This document shows, piece after piece, positions 1 to 5,540 of a stretch of DNA of 13,306 nucleotides (position 1 is the first letter of the stretch; every line of letters starts with the position of its first letter). The position numbers and the translations under genes are program-made. Under the pieces are notes generated by a model. The model was not told where the DNA came from. It was given only the letters and a program-made list of their open reading frames with translations, and ran no database searches. This DNA comes from Thermoplasmata archaeon (GTDB lineage Archaea; Thermoplasmatota; Thermoplasmata; Lutacidiplasmatales; UBA184), in NCBI GenBank assembly GCA_021828085.1, contig JAKATE010000044.1, forward strand, positions 1-13,306, read 5' to 3'.

Positions 1-1
1 G

Positions 2-226
2 ATCTCCCCCGCGTTCGAGGCTTTCTGGTACATTGTCATCGCGGTCACGGGACTCGCGGTGTTGAGCGTGGTCCTGGGCATCATCTACGGGAAGCGTGGC
101 GCCCACCCGGACGCCCTGCCCCCGCGCGGGATCCCGATCACCAGCCGACCGGAGTACTTCAACGACTCACGGCCGGAGCCCCTGGACTCGGCCGACCCTA
201 GGCTCACGAACGAGCCCGAGCACTGA
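2..226 (+). CDS. C-terminal fragment of an unrecognised membrane protein (5' end outside window)
   Basis: An open frame runs from the window edge to a TGA and encodes 74 residues. It starts with a short polar stretch, then one clear membrane helix (about residues 8-29, FWYIVIAVTGLAVLSVVLGI), then a positively charged stop-transfer YGKRG and a roughly 45-residue polar, proline-rich tail ending NEPEH. The positive charge after the helix suggests the tail is cytoplasmic and that anything upstream is exported. I do not recognise the family. Because the genes that follow make a respiratory chain lacking subunit II and an electron carrier, this could be the anchor of a cupredoxin or another oxidase subunit. 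Ordinary subunit II carries its helices at the N-terminus, so that identity is not supported here. Confidence 0.7.
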   Translation: MSPAFEAFWYIVIAVTGLAVLSVVLGIIYGKRGAHPDALPPRGIPITSRPEYFNDSRPEPLDSADPRLTNEPEH

Positions 227-411
227 GCCGCTCCCCCTGGGCAGGGAGGGCGGCCGCCCGTTGACCCCCCTCCTCGGCGTGGCGAGCGGGTCGCGGAGCA
301 GGCCGGAAGGCCCCGCAGCAGGTCCCCGCGCGGGGCGCGGGAACCCCCAGGCCAGGGGTCCTGCTTTCGAAGCCGTTATACGGGCTGGGTTCTCGAGCCC
401 GCGGGGCACCC
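227..411. other. Intergenic region before tatA
   Basis: This 185-base gap holds no convincing gene. It contains a perfect 12-base GC palindrome, CCCCGCGCGGGG, at 324-335 inside a very GC-rich stretch (311-359). That could form an RNA hairpin after the upstream gene, but there is no following T-run. The 3' part holds the AT-rich promoter-like box before tatA. Confidence 0.5.
366..384 (+). promoter_or_regulatory. TATA/BRE-like promoter of the tat-bc-oxidase unit
   Basis: The stretch TTCGAAGCCGTTATACGGG is the only AT-rich island in this GC-rich gap. The TTATA core at 376-380 lies about 32-36 bases before the tatA ATG at 412. Archaeal transcription usually starts about 25 bases past the TATA centre, which would leave a leader of only a few bases. 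No Shine-Dalgarno sequence precedes the ATG, consistent with a leaderless or near-leaderless start. It is inferred to drive the whole packed unit downstream. Confidence 0.5.
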
Positions 412-639
412 ATGTTCGACAGTATGGACGACCTGCTCATCATCGCCGTGATCGTCGTCATCCTCTTCTGGGGATGGGCGAAGATCCCCCAGCTCGCCCA
501 CAGCCTGGGACGGGCGATGGGAGAGTTCAAGAAGGGACGGCTCGAGTCCGAGCGCGAACTTGCCGCTCAGACCGCCCAGAGCCCGCCCGCAGCCTCAGGA
601 TCGCCCCGCGTTGTGCGCGACTCCGCGTCGGGCCGCTGA
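412..639 (+). CDS. tatA: TatA family twin-arginine translocase subunit
   Basis: This 75-residue protein has the TatA layout: a short acidic N-terminus, one membrane helix (about residues 8-22), a hinge with the KIPQ motif, an amphipathic helix (about 24-41, with LAHSLGRAMGEFKKG) and a short polar tail. The family forms the pore or membrane-thinning element that lets folded proteins cross the cytoplasmic membrane with TatC. The ATG at 412 has no Shine-Dalgarno sequence but sits at leaderless distance from a TATA-like box. M5 is a possible alternative start but would shorten the residues before the helix. It is first in a packed unit that contains tatC, a TatB-like gene and a Rieske protein, a likely substrate. 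Family assignment is firm; the TatA versus TatB label rests on neighbours. Confidence 0.9.
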   Translation: MFDSMDDLLIIAVIVVILFWGWAKIPQLAHSLGRAMGEFKKGRLESERELAAQTAQSPPAASGSPRVVRDSASGR

Positions 640-646
640 ACGCCCC

Positions 647-653
647 GAGAGGT
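647..653 (+). promoter_or_regulatory. Ribosome binding site supporting the GTG start at 662
   Basis: GAGAGGT lies 8 bases before the GTG at 662 and resembles the archaeal GGAGGT consensus. It is the main support for choosing that GTG for the ORF between tatA and tatC. Confidence 0.45.
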
Positions 654-661
654 AACAGGAC

Positions 662-1204
662 GTGAGCGGGTTGAGCGCCAGCCAGGACAGCGCAGAAGCG
701 AGGAACGACGCCGCGGGCCGACGCAGGCCGATTCCCGAAGGGCCCACCCCGGGCCCGTCCGGGTCCCCCGGTGCACCTCGACCCCCTGCCGCCACGCCCG
801 GTGGCCCGCTTCGTCCCCACGTGCCCACCGACCTCCAGGCCTCCCTTCTCGGAAGCTCGTTCTACGCCGGCTCGTTCGCCTTCCGGACCTGGATGCGGGA
901 GTCCCCGCAGAGCCTGGTCTCCGGGCGGCGCCTCTCCGAACGCCCTGACCTGGGCCTCCGCCCGCTTCGGGAATGGAGCGCGCCGGGCGAGCTGAGGGCC
1001 AGCGCGCCCACCCCTCAGGCGGACCCGGCGGTCAAGGAGCCCGGGGTGGCCGAGGCGGCTCCCTCCGCCCTGTCCGAGCTCACCCCTTCGCGCGGTGACC
1101 TCCCCACGTTGAGGCCCGAAGAGCCGCTCCGCTCCCTGCGCTTCGCCGCTCTCGAGACCTCGCGTCGCTCTCGCCCCTCACAGACGGATCCCCCGACTTC
1201 ATGA
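662..1204 (+). CDS. Unrecognised proline-rich protein encoded between tatA and tatC
   Basis: The ORF encodes 180 residues from a GTG preceded by a GAGAGGT site. Its TGA overlaps the tatC ATG in an ATGA, so translation of the two is probably coupled; this is the best evidence that it is real. The product is rich in Pro, Ser, Ala and Arg and looks mostly disordered. Only a short central patch (about residues 58-80, with LLGSSFYAGSFAFRTWM) looks folded. There is no clear membrane helix or signal peptide and no cysteine, and I recognise no family. Its place between tatA and tatC suggests a cytoplasmic Tat accessory role, for example in substrate or TatA recruitment, but this is inference from position only. 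The alternative is that the frame is open by chance because the DNA is GC-rich, with tatC having a long 5' leader. Confidence 0.6.
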   Translation: MSGLSASQDSAEARNDAAGRRRPIPEGPTPGPSGSPGAPRPPAATPGGPLRPHVPTDLQASLLGSSFYAGSFAFRTWMRESPQSLVSGRRLSERPDLGLRPLREWSAPGELRASAPTPQADPAVKEPGVAEAAPSALSELTPSRGDLPTLRPEEPLRSLRFAALETSRRSRPSQTDPPTS

Positions 1205-2037
1205 ACGAGCTGCAGCGGCTCCTGTCCATCGTCGAGGAGCTGCGCCGTCGACTCATCCGCATCGCCGTGGTCATCCTCCCGCTCTTCGCCTTCTTCAACA
1301 TGTTCGAGATCCGCTGGGGAAAGGTCCCTCTCCTCCCCTGGGCCATCGCGTACCCCTGGCCCAGCCCGTTCTACAACGTGACCGCCCAGGTCTTCGGCTG
1401 GATGAGGACCCAGATGCTGAGCGGGGTCCAGGGGCAGGTGACCCTGCTGAACTTGGGCGTGGGCGACTCCGTCATCGCCCAGATGGAGATCGGGTTGCTC
1501 CTATCCGTGGCGGTCGGGATGCCCTGGATCGCCCATGAGGTGGGGGCGTTCCTCATGCCCGCGCTCCGTCAGAACGAGAGGGCGCTCATCAAGTCCATCG
1601 GGATCCCGGCGACGCTCCTCTTCATCCTGGGGTTCACGATCGGTCTCCTCTGGATCACGCCCTTCACCTTCCTCCTGCTGTTCAAGTACGTCGCGGCGAT
1701 GGGACTCGCCCCGGTGCTGTCGGCCGAGAGCTTCCTCGAGTTCACGCTGCTCTACACCCTCGCCTTCGGGATCGTCTTCGAACTGCCCGTGTTCGTCTAC
1801 GCCCTCTCCCGGGTGGGGCTGGTCCACGCGAGCGCCTGGCGCAAGCACTGGAGGGGCGCGGTCATCGGGTGCCTCGTCTTCGGGATGATCATCACCCCGG
1901 ACAACTCCGGGATCACGATGCTCCTCATCGCGATTCCGATGTTCGGCCTCTATGTCGCGGGTCTGCTGGCCGCCGAGAGGCACCAGCGCCGGGTGGACCG
2001 CACCAAGCTCCTCACTATCCCGGCGGGCGCGGCCTGA
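1201..2037 (+). CDS. tatC: Sec-independent protein translocase TatC
   Basis: TatC is the membrane receptor for twin-arginine signal peptides. This 278-residue protein starts with the cytoplasmic EELRRRL motif (residues 12-18), the site that contacts the signal peptide; the usual preceding His is replaced (IVEELRRR). It also has the loop PWIAHEVGAFLMPALRQNER (108-127), the conserved intramembrane Glu in FELP (E194), and the TPD motif (232-234) followed by LLIAIPMF in the last helices. Length and motif order fit a six-helix TatC. The ~60-residue first periplasmic loop (about 36-90) is rather long. The ATG at 1201 overlaps the stop of the preceding unknown ORF by four bases. Thirteen bases separate it from a TatB-like gene, so tatA, tatC and tatB-like genes probably form one translocase. 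Confidence 0.95.
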   Translation: MNELQRLLSIVEELRRRLIRIAVVILPLFAFFNMFEIRWGKVPLLPWAIAYPWPSPFYNVTAQVFGWMRTQMLSGVQGQVTLLNLGVGDSVIAQMEIGLLLSVAVGMPWIAHEVGAFLMPALRQNERALIKSIGIPATLLFILGFTIGLLWITPFTFLLLFKYVAAMGLAPVLSAESFLEFTLLYTLAFGIVFELPVFVYALSRVGLVHASAWRKHWRGAVIGCLVFGMIITPDNSGITMLLIAIPMFGLYVAGLLAAERHQRRVDRTKLLTIPAGAA

Positions 2038-2043
2038 GGAGGA
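2036..2043 (+). promoter_or_regulatory. Ribosome binding site for the TatB-like gene
   Basis: GAGGAGGA overlaps the tatC stop codon and lies 7 bases before the ATG at 2051. It decides the start there over an in-frame ATG at 1952 that would lie inside tatC. Confidence 0.6.
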
Positions 2044-2050
2044 CCCGGTC

Positions 2051-2446
2051 ATGAGCCTGTTCTCCGACGTCGACTGGGCCATCCTCCTCCTCGCCGCGGG
2101 CCTCCTGCTCATGGGCGGGCACGGGACGGAGATCTTCCGGACCCTCGGGAGGCTCTACGGCAAGTACATGCGCATCCGGCAGGAGCTCACGCTCAATTTC
2201 CAGAGCCAGCTCATGGCGGCGGATGTCCTGGGCTCGGCGGCGGCCGGACCGCTCCCCGTGGTGAACGCCGCGGAGGCCCCCAAATCGGCCGTACCGGTAG
2301 CGCCTCTCTCGGACGCCACGGCGGCCAGCGCCCCGTCCGCGTCCCCCCCTAACGCTCCGACGGTCGCCGCGGCGGGGGGCGGAGCAATCCACCAAGTTCA
2401 TAGGGGGTCCACATTCCCCCAGGATGGGGCTGAGATGTTCCGATGA
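2051..2446 (+). CDS. TatA/TatB-family (TatB-like) translocase subunit
   Basis: The 131-residue product opens with an acidic residue at position 8 (D8), a single membrane helix (about 9-22), a glycine-rich hinge (GGHG, 22-25) and an amphipathic basic helix (about 26-50, with RTLGRLYGKYMRIRQEL), followed by a roughly 70-residue Ala/Pro/Ser-rich tail. This is the plan of the TatA/TatB family. The acidic residue before the helix and the longer helical region resemble TatB, which binds signal peptides with TatC. It follows tatC by 13 bases with a strong GAGGAGGA site, and its stop overlaps the next gene in an ATGA. Sequence identity to known TatB looks low. Many archaea have only TatA and TatC, so this may be a diverged second TatA that has taken a TatB-like role. 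Confidence 0.65.
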   Translation: MSLFSDVDWAILLLAAGLLLMGGHGTEIFRTLGRLYGKYMRIRQELTLNFQSQLMAADVLGSAAAGPLPVVNAAEAPKSAVPVAPLSDATAASAPSASPPNAPTVAAAGGGAIHQVHRGSTFPQDGAEMFR

Positions 2447-2889
2447 GCCGGGGCGTACTGTTGCTCCTTGTTCTCCTTTTGGTCATGTCGACTGCCCTGG
2501 CCGTCCCTTCTCCTCGGGTTTCCGTCAGCGCGGGGGCCCCGGGGATCGAACCCTTCGCGCGGTCCGTCCCGACGACGACGAACCAGTCCAACCAGAGCGG
2601 TTCCTCCTCCGCCAGCTCGGCGATCCCGCCGGTCGTCTGCCCGCTGCCCCCGGTGAACACCACGCTCGGGATCTTCTCCTGCAAGCAGATGCTCGACCTG
2701 ACCGAGATCTTCGTGATCCTGTTCGGGATCACGATCACCCTCTACGTCTACAAGGACGCCGACCAGGCTGAGCTTCCGGGCGAGGCCGTCGACGTGCCTA
2801 TCACGGGCCACGAGGAGCTCGAGATGCGCCGCCGGAAGGACGCCGAGGAGCGCGCCCTCGCCGAGCTCGAGGAGAAGGAGGACGAATGA
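2443..2889 (+). CDS. Unrecognised exported, membrane-anchored protein with a cysteine pair
   Basis: The 148-residue product has an N-terminal hydrophobic signal (residues 4-20, ending STALA), a Thr/Ser/Asn-rich exported linker, two cysteines at C66 and C80, a membrane helix (about 86-103, LTEIFVILFGITITLYVYK) and a charged C-terminus (120-148, rich in E, R, K) likely to form a cytoplasmic helix or coiled coil. Both cysteines lie on the exported side next to the membrane, so a disulfide or a metal site is possible. There is no CxxCH heme c motif. It overlaps the TatB-like gene and the Rieske gene by ATGA at both ends, implying a tightly matched product level. I do not recognise the family. By position it is a candidate accessory subunit of the Rieske/cytochrome b complex. 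Confidence 0.8.
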   Translation: MSRGVLLLLVLLLVMSTALAVPSPRVSVSAGAPGIEPFARSVPTTTNQSNQSGSSSASSAIPPVVCPLPPVNTTLGIFSCKQMLDLTEIFVILFGITITLYVYKDADQAELPGEAVDVPITGHEELEMRRRKDAEERALAELEEKEDE

Positions 2890-3764
2890 CGGACGGCTTC
2901 GAGGGGGAGGGACCTATCGACTGGGCTTCGCGGCTGGGGTTCGACCGGCCGGACTTCGACCTTCGCCTCGCCTCCTACCTTGAGCTCAGCCGCCCGATGC
3001 CTCCCGGGATCGTCCGACGCATCGACGCCCCGGACATGAACGACCCGAAGGTCCAGGCCGAGGTCGACGAGGCGAAGCGCAACCTCCTGAAGCTCCTCGC
3101 GGTGGGCGGGCTCGCCGCCGCGGTGGGCGGCGGCGCCGTCGGGGCCGCCCTCCAGTACATCCAGCCCCCGATGCAGGGTCTCGCTTCCTACCCCCGCGTC
3201 CAACTGCTCTTTGCGGACGGAACGCCCATCACCACCTCGAACATCGACAGCCAGATCGACCCGACGACGATCACGGTGTTCTCCTTCGATTACCCGCTCT
3301 CCGGGGAGGTGAACATGCTCCTCAACCTGGACCCGACCTTCGGCGTTCCTCCCAACGGCGTCGGGCCGAAGAAGAACATCGTGGCCTACTCGGCGATCTG
3401 CCAGCACCTGGGATGCATCCCACCCTTCCTCTCCTACTACCCCGCCTCCGAGGCGAAGCAGTGCGGCTTCAACAACGGGGCCCCCTTCCTCCACTGCATC
3501 TGCCACGGCTCGACCTACGACCCGTACACGGGGGACAGTTCGGCCGGGGGCGGAGCGGCGATCCTGACCGGCCCGACGGTGCTCCCGCTCCCCCAGTGCC
3601 TGCTCGAAACCGACGCGAACGGGAACATCTTCGTGACCAGCGTCATCGGGCCTCCGGTGAAGGGGCACTTCACCACCCTCCTCGGCGGGACCCCCGGTCC
3701 GGTGCCCGCGAAGATCAACCCGATCCAGGTCCAACCCATCCCGAACGGCCAGCGGTGCCCGTAG
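2886..3764 (+). CDS. Rieske iron-sulfur protein of a bc-type quinol oxidising complex
   Basis: The Rieske protein takes an electron from quinol at cytochrome b and passes it to an exported acceptor. Both 2Fe-2S binding boxes are visible in the 292-residue protein: CQHLGC (C172, H174, C177) and CICHGS (C204, C206, H207). C172, H174, C204 and H207 are the expected ligands and C177-C206 the expected disulfide. The N-terminus is unusual: about 63 soluble residues come before the anchor helix (about 66-88). The residues just before the helix are KR (64-65, EAKRNLLKLLAVGG), not the canonical twin arginine. The segment between boxes is long and holds an extra cysteine, C193. The ATG at 2886 overlaps the preceding stop, and cytochrome b follows after 28 bases. 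Tat genes immediately upstream fit a Tat-dependent substrate. Confidence 0.95.
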   Translation: MTDGFEGEGPIDWASRLGFDRPDFDLRLASYLELSRPMPPGIVRRIDAPDMNDPKVQAEVDEAKRNLLKLLAVGGLAAAVGGGAVGAALQYIQPPMQGLASYPRVQLLFADGTPITTSNIDSQIDPTTITVFSFDYPLSGEVNMLLNLDPTFGVPPNGVGPKKNIVAYSAICQHLGCIPPFLSYYPASEAKQCGFNNGAPFLHCICHGSTYDPYTGDSSAGGGAAILTGPTVLPLPQCLLETDANGNIFVTSVIGPPVKGHFTTLLGGTPGPVPAKINPIQVQPIPNGQRCP

Positions 3765-3792
3765 GTCGAAGGACGAGGAAAGGGGAGAGGAG

Positions 3793-5232
3793 ATGACCGG
3801 GACCGGAGGAGGGGGATCGGCGCACGGGCGCCCCGCGTCGCCCTCGGTGCCGGAGTACCGGCCGACCTTCAACCGCGTCCTGGACCGGATCTGGGACTTC
3901 GTCGAGGTCCGGGCCGGCACGAAGAAGTGGGCGATGCGCCCGCAGCCGGACTTCTCCTTCAATCCGTCCTACTGGACGGGGGCGTTCGTCGCGAACGCCT
4001 TCGTGGTGCAGGTCACCACCGGGCTGCTGCTCCTGTTCTACTACATCCCGTCGGCGAGCCCCACCACGGCGGGGGGACCTCCGGCGGCATGGGCGTCCAC
4101 CTACTACATCATCCACGGCGTCCCGCTCGGCTGGCTGCTGTTATCCGCCCACTTATACGGGGCGTATGCGACGATCTTCCTCGCCTTCGTCCACTTCTTC
4201 CGCGGCTTCTACGCCGGGGTCTACAAGCCCCCGCGTGAGCTCTCCTGGATGGTCGGAACGCTCCTCCTGGCCGCCATGCTCGGGATGGGGTTCACCGGCT
4301 ACCTCCTGCCCTTCACCGCCCTCTCCGTAGGGGCGACGAACGTGGGTGTCGCGCTCACCCTCTCCGTTCCGGGGATCGGTCCCCCGACGGCGCGTCTCAT
4401 CTTATCGGACGGTACCTACCAGGGCCTGCTGTCGCGGATGTTCGCGCTGCACGTCGTGGCCATCCCGCTCGCCCTCGCGGCGCTCCTCTACGCCCACATC
4501 TCGCTCTTCGAGATCCACGGGATCGCCCCGAAGGCCTCCTCCGACCCGAGGGCGAAGCGGATCTTCACGCACCAGGACGATGCGAAGCTCGGGACCTTCT
4601 TCCCGAAGGTCTTCTTCTACATGATCAAATGGGCGCTCTTCTACGCCGGGCTGCTGCTCATGATGGCGGCATCCTGGCCGGTGCCCTTGGCGCCCGCCTT
4701 CGGCTCGTCGAGCGCGGGGGGCGCCTCTCCCGAGCCGGACTGGTACTTCCTGTGGCTCTACAAGCTCGCGGACTTCCAGTACGTGAGCCCGTTCGTGGCC
4801 GTGGGGACGGTCACCTCGGTCCTGATCTTCATCCTGTTCCTTCCCTGGATCTCCCAGATCTTCCCGTTCCTGGATGGTGGGAAGAAGACCCATCCCCGCG
4901 ACCGTCCCGTCATGCTCGGGGTCGGGAACTTCTTGATCGGGTTCTTCATCCTGATGACCGTCTGGGGCGGCGTCATGCCGGGGGTCGTCATCCCGGCCAC
5001 GATGTACGGCCTCTACGTCGGAGCGATCGCCGGCGCGAACGCCCTCGTCATCTTCGTGCTCTACTGGATGTACCGCACGAGCTACCGGGCCCGCGTGGCG
5101 GCCAAGGAGGGCCGCCGCAGGCTCTCCCTGGGAGCGCCCGCCGCCGGAGCCCCTGTTCTCTCGAAATCCACCACCACGGCATCCGTGCCCGTCGCCGCGA
5201 GCGCGACGGGGGAGGTCGCGACCCATGGGTGA
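3793..5232 (+). CDS. Cytochrome b, fused N- and C-terminal halves
   Basis: Cytochrome b is the membrane core that holds two b hemes and the quinol and quinone sites of a bc/b6f-type complex. In this 479-residue protein the heme ligands are H120 and H134 in one helix (SAHLYGA ... VHFFRGFY) and H220 and H235 in the other (LHVVAIP ... YAHISLFEIHG). The first pair is 14 residues apart and the second 15; the 15-residue spacing is known for b6f-type and many non-mitochondrial cytochromes b. The quinol-site motif is PDWY (315-318), not PEWY. Both halves, split in b6f and in Bacillus, are joined here in one chain. A purine-rich stretch (GGGAGAGGAG) directly precedes the ATG. The C-terminal tail (after about 437) is cytoplasmic, basic then Ala/Thr/Ser-rich, with no heme c motif. 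The stop overlaps the next gene. Confidence 0.95.
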   Translation: MTGTGGGGSAHGRPASPSVPEYRPTFNRVLDRIWDFVEVRAGTKKWAMRPQPDFSFNPSYWTGAFVANAFVVQVTTGLLLLFYYIPSASPTTAGGPPAAWASTYYIIHGVPLGWLLLSAHLYGAYATIFLAFVHFFRGFYAGVYKPPRELSWMVGTLLLAAMLGMGFTGYLLPFTALSVGATNVGVALTLSVPGIGPPTARLILSDGTYQGLLSRMFALHVVAIPLALAALLYAHISLFEIHGIAPKASSDPRAKRIFTHQDDAKLGTFFPKVFFYMIKWALFYAGLLLMMAASWPVPLAPAFGSSSAGGASPEPDWYFLWLYKLADFQYVSPFVAVGTVTSVLIFILFLPWISQIFPFLDGGKKTHPRDRPVMLGVGNFLIGFFILMTVWGGVMPGVVIPATMYGLYVGAIAGANALVIFVLYWMYRTSYRARVAAKEGRRRLSLGAPAAGAPVLSKSTTTASVPVAASATGEVATHG

Positions 5233-5515
5233 GCGCGAGGAGACCTCCCCGAAGGCGAAGCCGAAGCCGCGCTACAAGACGCGGGTGCTATGGGGGGTCC
5301 TCTCGGGACTCTTCCTGGTCGGGCTCGTCTCCTTCCTGGTCGGTCTCTACGCCCTCTCGGTCGCGTGGGGCGGGGGCACCGCCCTGGTCTGGCTCCCCGT
5401 GGGGATCGCGGGGATGATCGGCGCGCTGTTCTGCCTTCTGCTGACGCTGGGCGTGGTCTACCGCGTCGACCGTCTCCGAGGGAACCTCACCCGTCGCGTG
5501 GAGATGTTCGAATGA
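5225..5515 (+). CDS. Unrecognised small two-helix membrane protein
   Basis: The 96-residue product has a basic, lysine/proline-rich N-terminus (residues 1-20), two membrane helices (about 22-46 and 54-78) and a basic C-terminus (VDRLRGNLTRRVEMFE). Charges place both ends in the cytoplasm. It overlaps the cytochrome b stop by 8 bases and lies 25 bases before oxidase subunit I. It therefore sits exactly between the quinol-oxidising and oxygen-reducing parts of the chain. I recognise no family. Small hydrophobic subunits are common in both complexes, so a structural subunit or a bridge between them is plausible, but nothing beyond position shows this. Confidence 0.8.
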   Translation: MGEREETSPKAKPKPRYKTRVLWGVLSGLFLVGLVSFLVGLYALSVAWGGGTALVWLPVGIAGMIGALFCLLLTLGVVYRVDRLRGNLTRRVEMFE

Positions 5516-5540
5516 TGGGAGAGGGGGCAGGGTCGGTCCG

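Noticed and set aside
2..226. Calling the truncated first gene oxidase subunit II
   Set aside because: No CuA ligands are visible and the membrane helix is near the C-terminus, unlike subunit II.
311..345. GC-rich palindromes before tatA as a terminator or operator
   Set aside because: GC-rich palindromes are expected by chance in DNA of this composition and no T-run follows. They are noted only inside the intergenic entry.
2646..2700. The cysteine pair of the 148-residue protein as a cytochrome c heme site
   Set aside because: The spacing (C66 and C80) and lack of a CxxCH motif rule out covalent heme c binding of the usual kind.
2748..3962. A 404-codon open frame on the minus strand opposite Rieske and cytochrome b
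   Set aside because: It has low-complexity charged composition and lies opposite two genes with intact catalytic motifs, so it is a shadow.
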